Assembly (NCBI GenBank): GCA_022393335.1
Contig: JAJEKB010021643.1
Coordinates: forward strand, 186,001 to 250,000
Origin: Macrotrachela quadricornifera
Lineage: Eukaryota; Rotifera; Eurotatoria; Philodinida; Philodinidae
DNA length: 64,000 nucleotides
Reading direction: 5' to 3'
Part shown: positions 37,219-50,349 of the stretch, one piece after another
How positions within the stretch are numbered: the first letter of the stretch is position 1
How the letters are laid out: each line of letters opens with the position of its first letter
The notes under the pieces: model-generated
The model's database searches: none
The model's input: only the letters and a program-made list of their open reading frames with translations
What the model was told of the DNA's origin: nothing
Program-made: the position numbers and the translations under genes

Positions 37219-37985
37219 TTAAATATCTTTTCCACTATTATTATTATTGATAGTTGTCTTTGTATTATTTAGTGAATTTTCATCAATAAATAATGTTGTA
37301 TGCAAATCATTGACGCACAATGAAACATGATGTGTTGAGTCTGGTGATGTTTGATTGTTTATCTGATAATTAATAACGTTATCAAATGGTGATGAACTGA
37401 TCAGATTATTAGAATAAGACATTGTTTTATGATTGTTTGTGTCTACAATTGATGGATTAATGGGAATGAAGCTGTCAGATTGATGTCGAAGATGTATAGC
37501 ATTATATGGAAGATATTCCCAAACAGTTGCAGGAATATTTGATGAATTGATGTACTAAATACAATATATGTATATATATGAATGATATCAAAGTTGAGAT
37601 AATATGATATTTCTTACTGATGAATCTTGTTGATGAGTATAATTCATTGTTATTGGACGTCTTTCAGTAATATCTGTGTCACTTGATGAATCTCGACTAC
37701 TTATTGATGAGCTATGTTGTCGTCGTCGTCTAAGACATTCATGTTCAGTCATAATAGGTATTGTACCATTAATTGGTACTCGACAATGTGAAATATCATT
37801 GATTTGTTGTTCTTGTTGTTGTTCATCTTCTTCTAACATTGATTCTAACGTTGAATGATATACATTATCAGTTGTATGACGTTTTCGTTTATCACGAATT
37901 CTTTCACGATATGCAGATCAAAATTGAAATAAAAAAATTCTTTTTTGAATATCACGTGTAGTTACATCAAAATCAAGATTGAAAA
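37219..37985 (-). pseudogene. Unidentified protein with polar tail, one in-frame TGA
   Basis: Two or three minus-strand exons give RIFLFQF-stop-SAYRERIR, then RKRHTTDNVYHSTLESMLEE, a Q-rich stretch, ECLRRRRQHSSSISSRDSSS, and after an intron (about 37557-37615) NIPATVWEYLPYNAIHLRHQ and an Asn/Ser-rich C-terminus ending GKDI with TAA. The TGA at 37918-37920 sits where Trp would fit (FQFWSAYRERI). The layout suggests a cytoplasmic tail after a membrane domain, but no membrane segments are seen upstream. I do not recognise the family. Confidence 0.4.
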
Positions 37986-38280
37986 CAAGAACAACTAATT
38001 TAGTTCTTCTATTTACACTAGCATTTCTTTGTACTCCTCGATTTCGATTTGTATTAATTATCATCATATAAATCATGTTTCTAACTAGCTGTTCCTGATC
38101 GATTTACTATTCGAAACTAAATTAAAACAAATTAAAGTAAACAAAAAAAAAACTTACGATCCTACCACCACCACCGTCGCGAGTTTGAAATCCACTACCA
38201 CCTTCTCGACCTGCACGTACTCGAAATCCTCGATTTTCACCAAAACGACTACCACCACGTCGATTTCTTGAATGTTTTTA
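37985..38280 (-). pseudogene. Aly/REF-like RNA-export adaptor fragment (RGG exon plus RRM start)
   Basis: A minus-strand exon at about 38155-38275 is RGG-rich (RGGSRFGENRGFRV, GREGGSGFQTRDGGGGR). About 100 bp downstream, a block reads NRRTKLVV-L-VFNLDFDVTTRDIQ, close to the start of the Aly/REF RRM ([20 protein letters not shown]). Aly/REF links the TREX complex to mRNA export. The joining intron does not splice in frame as I read it, and the RRM stops after its first helix, running into unrelated sequence. It is a fragment, or an accidental fusion with the tail gene downstream. Confidence 0.4.
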
Positions 38281-38490
38281 TCACACAGATTGTTATATGA
38301 TTTAAATAACTAGTGATTAGCGACCTCTTATAAATGTTTTATTAATGTAGGAGGTGTATAACTTTGTTTAATGGCGTTTTTCGATTACATGTGATCTCAA
38401 CCCATCCATCTTCATTAAGCTCATTTCATACGACCAACCAACCAATAATACTCAACCAAAATAAAAGAAACTATCGACAATAAGAAAAAC

Positions 38491-39964
38491 ATGTGAGTCA
38501 TAGATGTTCGATGAGAGGAAGAAAAAAGAACGACAATTACATTTGTGTCTTATATTTTTTTCAATATTTTTTCTAGGTTACCATTATCTACATCCAATTC
38601 TGTTGTTAGTAAAGGAAAAACAAAGGAGGTTTTGGATTTACTTAATATTTCTCAAGTGAGAATAATAAAATTGAATTTTTCTCTAATTTATATTTTCTCA
38701 TTTTAGAGAACAATTAAAATTGGAAATATACCTCAAGATATATCAATTGAAAAATTAAAGAATTTATTTGGTGGTGAAAATCAAATCGAAAACATTCATA
38801 TTCCTAGTGATAATCTTGGTTTTCAATTTGGATTTTTATTTATTACATTTTGTTCACATAAACATTATGAAAAGTTTATGTCAAAAATTGATGAAATAAA
38901 TAAATTTTTATTTATTACGTAAGTTACGTAATGTTCATCTCAAATTTTAAATCAAAAATACATGCACATAGAGTAGATGTAGATAGGAGCTATTATGAAC
39001 GCATTTTTGAAAATTGAAGTTTAAACTCTCATAACTTTTTTTTGTCATTTTTTTCACAAAAAACTGACGCGTAGCTTGAAGTGTTCTCTACTATAAAAAT
39101 ATTTACTTCTTTCTTAAAAATTCAGTGTGAAAAATCTATAAATAAACTATATAATATATGCACCGAGAGACGTGATTTATTGTATACTGGTGAAATTTTT
39201 ATTATTCATCTCAAAGGTACAGAATTTGGTATCTGATTGTTCAGAATTAGATTCTCTACAACTTCTTCAGCAGATAATTTTCGATCGGATTTCGTATTCG
39301 GTTGGAAAGTGATCAGATATAAAAACTAACATGAAATAGTCATTTTAGCATAGAGTTCAGCATAGCCCCACTATATCTCGCTTGTGTTTATAATAATCCC
39401 TATCTATTCTATATGTTTCTTTTTCTTATAGAAAAAAGGAATATAATGGACCATTAACTGCTGAACTACATGATTTACCTGATTATAATGCAGATGATGA
39501 AGAACAATTTCAGTATGATTAAATATTAAAAATAATAATCTTAGAATTTTATTTTTTTTGTAGAATAAAGCTTACAGATATGACTGATCCAACTCATGAT
39601 GTTGCAATAAAAATTGGACAGTTATACGTTAATATACATAAAAAAGTGAAAAAGGAATTTAATGATGAAATTAATAAAATAAAAATATTTGAAGAACATA
39701 ATTTAGAAAAACAACAAGCTATTAAAGGTATTATCTTATTGAATATTTATCTCTTACTTAAACGTATTATGTTGAGTTATTTTAGAATTAGAACAACTTG
39801 AACAATTACAAAAAGATTCTGAACGAAAGCTTCAAGAAATTGAACGTGAAAAAACAAAAATTGAAAATGAAAAAAAACAAACTGAAGAAGCTGTAAATAA
39901 TATTACACAAGAATTAACAGAAAAGAAAAGTGCATATAAACGAAAATTTGGTTCTCCACAATAA
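38491..39964 (+). CDS. RRM plus coiled-coil protein, start codon split by an intron
   Basis: Six exons (38491-38492, 38577-38655, 38707-38918, 39432-39512, 39564-39727, 39786-39964) sum to 717 nt, exactly 239 codons including TAA, giving 238 residues. The first intron (84 bp, GTGAGT...CTAG) separates AT from G of the start codon. Residues about 28-100 form an RRM-like fold (RTIKIGNIPQDISIEKLKNL, then FGFLFITFCSHKHYEKFM), followed by an acidic stretch and a long charged coiled coil (EQLEQLQKDSERKLQEIERE) to a basic end (YKRKFGSPQ). It probably binds RNA or other proteins; I cannot name it. The third intron carries a 439-bp mobile element. No stops interrupt it. Confidence 0.75.
38971..39409. 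mobile_element. TA-flanked MITE (Tc1/mariner-like ends) inside an intron
   Basis: The element starts GAGTAGATGTAGATAGGAGC and, read from the other end, GAATAGATAGGGATTATTAT; both ends are flanked by TA (38969-38970, 39410-39411). Its right half (TTCAGAATTAGATTCTCTAC, TTTTAGCATAGAGTTCAGCA) matches 16820-17000, and its left half is related to the outer arms at 12262 and 17252. It sits wholly within an intron of the RRM gene, leaving the splice sites intact. Confidence 0.78.
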
Positions 39965-40376
39965 ATTTCTTTTTTTTATTTATGCTGCATTAATCTTATT
40001 CTCAACAAAAAAAAAGAAATTCTTATTTAACATTCAAAAAGAAAAATTTTGTTGAAATAAATATAAATATATTTATATTTATTTGTCTTTATTATATATC
40101 TATTTGAAAAAAAAAAGAATGTTGCAAAAAAAAATGTTCTGATATGTTATGTTACTGGTTTTTTTTCTTTTCATATTCTTTGTCTTTAATAAATATGTTC
40201 TTCTACCAAAAATAATGATAATCAATTAGATAAGATTCTTGACAGTTTCTTGAAGATGAAATATTATTTGTTGATAAAAATTGAATATTTATTTATTTCA
40301 TTTCTAATTATTGTTATTATTCAACGACTAGAATTTTATTCATCAGTTTGAACAATTTATTTAGCTATATGAAATT

Positions 40377-40598
40377 CTAATGTATTTTTATTGAATTAGA
40401 TTTTATTAAAGTATTAATAATTGATTTAAGAATTTGATTTCCAAGAGAATCGAAATAAAATATTCGATTATGATTATTTGTTGGTAGAGGATTTACTATA
40501 GTTAATAATACATATTTGATTGATAAATTTTTCTTTAGGTAAGATTTAGGTATTGGTTGGTACATTGACTGTTTATTTAAAAGAAAGAAAGTTTTCAA
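40377..40598 (-). pseudogene. Ulp1/SENP-type cysteine protease fragment
   Basis: A 73-codon minus-strand frame contains YVLLTIVNPLPTNNHNRIFY, FDSLG and ILKSIINTL. In Ulp1-family deSUMOylating proteases, the segment HW-x-L-x-VIN, then Y-x-FDSLG, carries the catalytic His and Asp. Here FDSLG is kept but the His-Trp before LLTIVN is not seen (KYV instead). No neighbouring catalytic Cys exon is found. Most likely a remnant; family call is by motif only. Confidence 0.4.
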
Positions 40599-40619
40599 CC
40601 GATATCAATGTGAAGATTT

Positions 40620-41316
40620 TCAGTTGAACAAAACGATGGATGGTTTCAACTAGAAGTTGGTTTTGTTACAAATTTTGATTATTCAATATTAATTGAAGCT
40701 AAAATAACTCAAAATGATGAAAGTGGTATAAATATCGATGATATATCCGTAACAAATAGATATTGTAGAATATATCCAATAATTGCTGTACTAAATAGTG
40801 GTTTAACAACACCATCATCAATAATAATAACAAGAATGTCAGTTAAAAAGTTAATTTTTTTTTCTAATTAATAATATGTTTTTTAATTTTGTTTTAGAAC
40901 AACTCTATCACATCCATCAACAGCTTATTATTGTGATTTTGAAACTGATCAACGTTCATCATGAAAAATAGTTTCTAAACCAAAACTCAGTTGGACACGA
41001 ATTCAAAGTGTAATAGCATCACAAGAAGATGCACATAATCCATTATTTGATCATTTAAGAAATCAAGTATTTCAATCTTATTTATTACTTAGACCAAATA
41101 AAGCAATAATATTTCCTAATGTAAGAAAGAAAATTAAAGTTTCTTTTGTATTGAAAAACAAAAATTCTGTTATTCATTATAGAACAATATTTCAAGTCAG
41201 TATCGAAGTACAACAATAAATAATAGCCGTCAATGTTTAGAATTTTGATATTTTATTTATGTTCCACATGTTGGTACATTAAATATTGAAAAAATTTCTC
41301 ATCTATTTTCTCAAGT
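40620..41316 (+). pseudogene. MAM-domain protein fragment with two TGA codons
   Basis: Plus-strand exons encode the end of one MAM-like domain (DGWFQLEVGFVTNFDYSILI, GINIDDISVTNRYC) and most of a second (AYYCDFETDQ, LSWTRIQ, NPLFDH, YLLLRP, SRQCLEF, FIYVPHVGTLNI). MAM domains are extracellular adhesion modules. TGA at 41246-41248 falls exactly at the conserved Trp of CL-x-FWY, and TGA at 40962-40964 falls at the Trp expected after CDFE. GT-AG introns of about 50-70 bp remain. No signal peptide exon or downstream half is seen. Both stops are single G-to-A changes from TGG. Confidence 0.68.
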
Positions 41317-42606
41317 ACGATTCATCTGTTTTCATCAACAATTCTCAATCGAAAATAATCGCCACTTCTTCACTTTACACTAATTGATGTAATTGACATA
41401 CATGACGCTGGGTGAGGGTGAGAGCGCTGTGATTCAAGTGAAGAAGTACCCTTTACGGTCATCTTTCATCGTTTTTAGACACAGTAGAATATTATCTTTA
41501 TAATCGATTGTTTTTCGAATTATTTTATTCATTGAAAGAAAGAAAGCAATGATATTTTTCATAGAAATTTCTTTGTTGAAAAATTCAATTGAGTTGAAAC
41601 TTTGTCATTGTATTCAAAGTAGCCAACGAGAGATAATAAATCTCTTTTTTTTTATTTAATCATTCCTGATAATTTAGCATCATTTTTTTTACTCTGTATT
41701 CCTGGTCATTGGACTATTGAAACAAATAGAATATCAATGTCTTTTTTTGTTCAAAAGAAAATAATTGAGAAATATAAATAAATAAATCTTATTCAAACAT
41801 TTTTTATCAAACAAAAACATATCAATGGTCTAACGTAAGTCTAGTGCAAAGCACCATGGACACGAACCAACATAGGGTATTACACTATGCACCATGGCCT
41901 ACATAATGAGAATAGTGCGACTGGAAAAGCGATTTATCACCTTGCGAGGTTTCCTCGTAAGACATACGTAACCATTTCCAATTGTCAATGCATAATATAT
42001 ATATATTGCTGTTCGAAAATAGTTAGTGGTCATTCATCCTGCAAAGGTTAAACAATATACAAATACATAGATACTATAAATATCTGAGTAAAAGAAAACT
42101 ACGCAATACTCATATATTTACAAGTTTGATTATTATCTACGTAATTTTTACTTTTCATATTGCAAATAAATAAGCGTATCTTCATTAGTATGACATTCCA
42201 GTAATGATACAAAAAAATAATTAGTTTTTAAAAAGATGCATTACGAAATCCAATAAGACTAGCATACTTTGTTTCTACTTAAAAGTCGGTAGTAACGTTC
42301 GAAAACAAAATGAACGATGTAAGAAAAATAATCTCTAACATCAATACTTTAGACTGATTCAAAAGAAAGATAGACATACCAACATTCGCACATTACCTGT
42401 ACCATGAAGTATAAATTTTATTACTTCTGCTAATTTTGTATCGTTCTCCTATGACGTTCTAAAAGGTGTATTTTATGTAACCAATCACATGAATTTCCGA
42501 GTTTTTGATAAGTTAATGATTTACACCCAATAAAAAAATTAAAATGCGCAAGAAATTCGCAAATTTAAGCTCTACCTCGAGCAAAACAACTCGGAACTCG
42601 ATGCAA
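41317..42606. other. Intergenic, no gene seen
   Basis: Includes an inverted pair around CTTCTTCACTT (about 41363) and AAGTGAAGAAG (about 41439), and GTGCAAAGCACCATGG near 41847. No coding support. Confidence 0.4.
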
Positions 42607-42614
42607 TATATAAG
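42607..42614 (+). promoter_or_regulatory. Putative TATA box
   Basis: TATATAAG lies 71 bp upstream of the ATG at 42685, a sensible distance for a core promoter. Inference from position and sequence only. Confidence 0.4.
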
Positions 42615-42684
42615 TAGTCTGAGAATAGACTAAGAAATATTCATAAATATTGTCTTTCATAACCTTAGCATTTATTAACAAAAC

Positions 42685-43452
42685 ATGCCGCAGTTATTTA
42701 TTGCCGCTATGATACTTCTTTCAATATTACCTTATTCGAATGGTAAAGTATTAGGTGGTGACTTTCATATCATTGATAAAATTGGTTTAGAACCTCAAGG
42801 AGGAAGTGGTATGATCATTCAGCAATTGTTCCTATTATACAAAGACTTTTCTTTTTAGGAAAGAAAGGATTAACATTTGTAAAAGAAGATCATTTGGTTC
42901 AATTTGGTATTGATTTAGTTGGTTGTCGAAATTGATCGGATCCCAATGGAATGGATTGCAATGCTTATACAGGAGATACTGATTGTAATGAATATCGTCC
43001 TATTCTTTGTGCTAAAATAGATGACACACCTCGTCCTGCATATCCTATCTACGGCGATGGTGCGGCAATGCCTGCTTATTTTTATCTTGGCTGGAATCGT
43101 GGTCATATAACAACTACTGTCCCTGTACAAGGTTCACAATTTTTTAATCGAGCAGATGTTGATAATTTTTGTCAAGCATCATTTGGGTAAGTCCCTTCAT
43201 TCATTTATTTATAGTAATTATTTTATTCATTATTGAATCTTTGATAGAACTGGTTGGCGAGTAGCTAACTTTTATGATGGAGCTTACATACCAGGAATGA
43301 ATGAAAGCACATATGCTGGTGCTAGTTGGACAGGAAATTCTCATTTACAACAAGGAGGAGGATGGCATTTCTATTCATATGGTGATGTTCGAAATGATAT
43401 TCGTTTTTGGGTTCATATCTTAAATCAACCATCAACCTGTTGGGCACAATAA
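42685..43452 (+). pseudogene. Secreted protein of bacterial appearance, one in-frame TGA
   Basis: Three exons (42685-42808, 42859-43186, 43248-43452) total 657 nt with correct phases and two introns of about 50-60 bp. An N-terminal signal peptide (MPQLFIAAMILLSILPYSNG) is followed by a Cys-rich module: NPYTGDT-like NAYTGDTDC, ILCAKIDDTPRP, YFYLGWNRGHITTTVPVQGS, FCQASFG-TGWRVANFYDG, GGGWHFYSYG and FWVHILNQPSTCW. I recall the DGLPRP...GW-x-GG...GPGWR-x-A-FHDG pattern from bacterial extracellular proteins, so horizontal gain is plausible. TGA at 42933-42935 (GCRN-stop-SDPN) probably replaces Trp. Without read-through or editing only about the first 65 residues would be made. Confidence 0.6.
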
Positions 43453-44136
43453 AACGAACAATATTATTCTCGCAATAGCATGATAAATAGATCATAATAA
43501 ATAAAATCTTCATTTTCTTATTAATAAATTAATCATTGTTTAAAAATCTTTCAAAATTTTTATTTTAAAGTTAAGCCTGATTAGAAATCAGATAAAACAA
43601 TTTGACTTACTCTTAGCATATCAAACTAAGATAATGTAAGAATCAATAAACCAATAAATGTCATTTCTTTTGATCGCTATTCTTCTCACCGATAGATTGA
43701 TAAAATAATAAATATTAATTTACTGTTGAGAAAAAAAACAAATTCTCAAGTCTCTTCATATTTTTTTCGGTTAAGTGATGATCATCTTGATTTATTTCGA
43801 GTGTCTTTTCTGATTTATTGATTAAAATCATATCATAAATTACATTTATTTTTCTCATTGTATTAATTCACATATATTTAATATTAATTGTTAGACAAAA
43901 AAAATTCATGAATTTAGCGATTATCTAAGATGAGTGTATTAATTAATCGTCTAAAGTGTTATCATTTAACTTATGAGTGTAACAAATAAGCTTGTCATAT
44001 TGAACGATATATAACTTTTCTTTTTTCGTCTATCATTTGATTGCATTCTTAATTATTCATTGGACGAAAAGAAATATTTCTCGACTTCAAATAGGTATTT
44101 TATTTGAAATAGTAACTTCATTCGAATATTCAAATC
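43453..44136. other. Intergenic, boundary between decayed and intact halves
   Basis: No gene or clear repeat. It separates the last interrupted gene of the left half from the intact gene cluster and includes the upstream region of the homeobox gene. Confidence 0.5.
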
Positions 44137-44651
44137 ATGAAAGACGAACATTATAATAATTCATCAACTTATGAAGAAACTATGTCTCAATCAACATTAA
44201 AATATAATTCAATTCATCATAAAACATCAATAGTTCGACATAATTTTAAAAGTATTGAAGAATTACTTTCTCCTATTCATACTCTATCATCAAAAAATAG
44301 TAAGATAAAGTCTTTTCATCTTATTTAATAAAAAATTCATCATTTTTATTTTTTGTAGATGATACGGGATACAATTCACAATTATCTATATCATTACAAA
44401 GTCAGGAAAATGATGATAATATTGAAAATTTAACATCAAAAATAGTCTCAACACCATTAAATAAAATAAAAAAAATTCGTACAGCTTTTACTGATGATCA
44501 AAAACAATATCTTGAAAATTTTTATTCAACAAATCGTTATCCAGATCCAACAGAATTAGAAACATTATCAGATTTATTAATACTTGAAGAAAAAGTTATT
44601 CGTGTTTGGTTTCAAAATAAACGTTCACGTGAAAAAAAATCATTTATATAA
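44137..44651 (+). CDS. Divergent homeodomain protein
   Basis: Two exons (44137-44299, 44359-44651) join across a 59-bp intron to give 151 residues. The homeodomain occupies the last 60 or so: KIRTAFTDDQKQYLENFYST, RYPDPTELETLSDLL, then recognition helix EEKVIRVWFQNKRSREKK, with Gln at position 50 and the invariant W, F, N. The protein ends four residues later. The N-terminal 85 residues are Ser/Thr/Asn-rich and lack known motifs. It should bind DNA in the nucleus. The helix 1-2 sequence does not fit a standard class that I recognise; it may be a lineage-specific PRD-like gene. No stops or shifts. Confidence 0.8.
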
Positions 44652-44818
44652 TTATTTAAAAAAAAAGTTCTTCGCAGTATAAAATGTTTTTGTTATTCTA
44701 TTAAAATAATAAATTGTTTTTTCTTTTCAACAATTATTTGTTCCACTTATTTATTTTTGTAAAATCAAAAGAAAAATGAAACAAAGTAGAACAAAACAAA
44801 AAAACAACTCATATAAAT

Positions 44819-45486
44819 TTATATTCTTGGTGCACCATGTGCATCAGGCATACGTTCAATAGTATAACGATGACCATGTAAATACATAATTGGTACACCA
44901 GGAATTTTTCTTATACGTCGTTTTAATTCTCTATCACATGTTGCAACAATATAACATTTATGTTGTGTAACACGTTGAACAATACAATCATCAGCATATG
45001 TACCTTGATGTGAACATGGTAAACGTTCAAAACGTGGATCTTTTGCAATACGTAATGCAACACGATATTTTGCACCTAATTTTTCAATTTCACCCATAAC
45101 ACAATCAGTTATATATGGAGTACATTTAGCATAAAGACAATCCATCATTGATTGAATTATATCTAATTTAACTTTAATTGAAAAATTAATAAAATTTGTA
45201 TCAACTAATACATGATATGGTGGACCTTAATAAACAAAAGAATATCATTTTTTATTAGTAATATAAATAAAAAGAAATATATACCAAGTTGTGTATTATA
45301 TCGAAAAAAAAGTGCAGATGTAACTGGTGCAACTTGTTTTTCTGTAATTTCACCAATATTTTTCTTTTCTTGTTTTTTATCATAATTTTTTGGTTTCATA
45401 CGATCTTTTGCTTTAAGTCGAGCATCAGTTAATTTAATCATTCGTTTCATTTCTGCAAAACGTTTTTGACCTTTTGGACGTGTCAT
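44819..45486 (-). CDS. FCF1: rRNA-processing PIN-domain protein FCF1/UTP24
   Basis: FCF1 is the endonuclease of the small-subunit processome that cuts pre-rRNA at early sites flanking 18S. Exon 1 (45285-45486) encodes the basic N-terminus and [10 protein letters not shown]; exon 2 (44819-45225) encodes the PIN domain: [14 protein letters not shown] (first catalytic Asp), [11 protein letters not shown], then [20 protein letters not shown] with the Asp pair, [20 protein letters not shown] and the typical end [12 protein letters not shown]. The match to human FCF1 is close along almost the full length (about 200 residues). Intact. It ends about 170 bp from the convergent homeobox gene. Confidence 0.95.
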
Positions 45487-45627
45487 TATGATAAAAGATA
45501 ATTATCTAAAAATGATATTCATTCAAACAAATGCTATTGGTCATATGACAAAATGAGGAAATAAATGAAACTTAAAGATATTCTTTAAAAAGAAAAAAAA
45601 AACAAATATAATAAATCATTAGAGTTT

Positions 45628-48218
<2,591 letters not shown>

Positions 48219-48450
48219 TATAATTATTTGAGATTCGTTGTTGTTTTGTTATGAGATATATATCATATCTGAGAAATAGATAATTATTAATAATCTTTTC
48301 TTTTTCTTACAATTTAAAAAAGCAAGAAAAAACAAGAATATATTTACAGCAAAAAAAAAACAAAGGCATTAAAAAAAAACATTGAAATACTTGATTGCAC
48401 TCATAGATACAAAATAGAGAGAAGGAAAAAACAACTGAGAACATAATCTG

Positions 48451-49503
48451 TTAAAGTTTCATTGTATCCACTTCCTGATATATACGATTTGTTGTTGGTT
48501 GTTGTTCAATAGTTTCAATAACAGTTGCATATCTTTCAGATAAATCATCACCTATTCCACTACCAGCTGATGGTCGAGCATAATAATGAGATTGATGATT
48601 TTGATGTACTGTACCTGATGCACTACCATTAGCTATTTCAGCATAAAGATCACTTCCAGTTGTTGTACCACGTTCACTATTTACAGATGAATAATAATTT
48701 TCACGTATTTGTTGTTGTTGTTGTTCTTCCATTTGTAAACGTTGAGCACGATATTGTAATGATTCTCGTGTTATAACTTCATCATAATGAGGACGACGAC
48801 TAGAATCATTATTATTTACAGTTATACTTTCATAAACTTGAGGTAGAGGTGGTGGTAATGGTGGAGGTGGGGGTGGTGGTGGATGTTCAGGTGGAGCTTG
48901 AGATGTCATTGTATATCCAGTTAGATGTGAACTTGGAGAAAATATTGCTTGTGGTGAAGAAGAGCTAGAAATAATAAAATAATCTCTAGTATTAAACTTA
49001 TTTTCATATGAATATGTTTCAACTTACGCAGTCGTAGATGCTGGAGATGAACCTTGTCTAAGGGCAGCAGCAACAGCAGCTGTAGTATTTGGTGTTGTTC
49101 TAATTCCATTATAACCATCTGGTCTTGTTTTATCCACAGTAGCATAAAGTTGTGTATCATCATCAAATGATTGTTGTTGAGATCTAATTGGTGTTAATTT
49201 CGTATAACCTCCATATTCCATTGATGTTGTTGAATCTCTATAATCATTATTCATATGTACTTCTCCATCACCTGATGAACCAATTATTTTTTCATAATCT
49301 GATTCAATTGGAATAATTGACAAATCAGATGATGTTGGAAGTGGTGCTAATGTAACTGTTGTTGTTGTTATTGGATTATTATTTGGATTATTTGATGATA
49401 CACTATATGTTGCACGATCACGTTTAAAACAAAAACATAATGAAAATGTCATGACAATTATAAATGAACTACTAATTAATAAACTAATGAACCAATCGAT
49501 CAT
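48451..49503 (-). CDS. Single-pass membrane protein with many tyrosine motifs and a polyproline run
   Basis: Two exons (about 48964-48451 and 49503-49025) join in phase across a 60-bp intron to give about 330 residues. A very short N-terminus precedes one membrane helix (residues about 4-25, WFISLLISSSFIIVMTFSLC), then a Cys-Phe-Cys-Phe-Lys-Arg stop-transfer sequence, so the long C-terminal part should be cytoplasmic. It carries repeated Y-x-x-V/I motifs (LYATV, LYAEI, RYATV, VYESI, IYQEV) and a PPPPPPPPLPPPLP run, as in adaptors that bind SH2, SH3 or EVH1 domains after tyrosine phosphorylation. I know no named homologue. It lies head-to-tail with MCCC1, 230 bp apart, and is intact. Confidence 0.72.
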
Positions 49504-50349
49504 CGTTTTTCATGATAAATAATAGAAAAAAATCTCATCTAAAAAAAAATAAAAAATAAAATTCATTTTCTAATGACAGTAAGTATATATATTCTTCATA
49601 GAGTAGTATCATGTTATATTCTAATATAAGAAACATATTATGATTTTCTCTTTATCTCTCTCTCTAGTTTTTTAGAACAAGAGATATAAGTAACATATGC
49701 TATTTCTTTTTCGTATATCATCAGCTATTAAATCACAGACATTATCTTATTGTAACATCGAAACCAAGGTCACTACAATAAAAAGAAACATAATAAAAAA
49801 TGAATCAAGATGTTTTAGATTAATCGTGTATCAATACCTTCAAATATCTTTTTTAATCTAATTATATCATTCATATATAAAAAAAAAACAATTCTTATAT
49901 CAAAGTTTAATATATAAAATACTAAGTACAATCCAAAAGTAATGTCGTCAAGGTCTTAATATCTTATGTAAACAAAAAATCTTTTCTTTTTTTTAATAAT
50001 TAGATAGGGATCTTTTACTCTCTGTATCTATTGATTGCTATTCAACTAATATCATAATACTAAACTTTCGATAAGATCGGTTTCTTTCACATATATTGGT
50101 AGCATGAAGATGAATGCTAATCATTTTTTTGTTTACTATAAGAAATTAAGACTTTCTAAGAAAATATTTTACAAACTACTTTTTGTTTTGCACATCTTCG
50201 TCAATTATATTTCATTATACCATTAATTTTCTTTATTTTTTAATCTAGAATAATAATAAATAATGTAATATTTCACGGATATATGCCTGTTTATTAATAT
50301 CAAATAAATAAAAGAAAAAAAAAAGGAATAAAAAAGAAATTGTTTGTGA
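49504..50349. other. Intergenic, no gene seen
   Basis: AT-rich upstream region of the tyrosine-motif gene and 3' flank of TMEM208. A (CT)n run at about 49650-49665. Confidence 0.5.
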
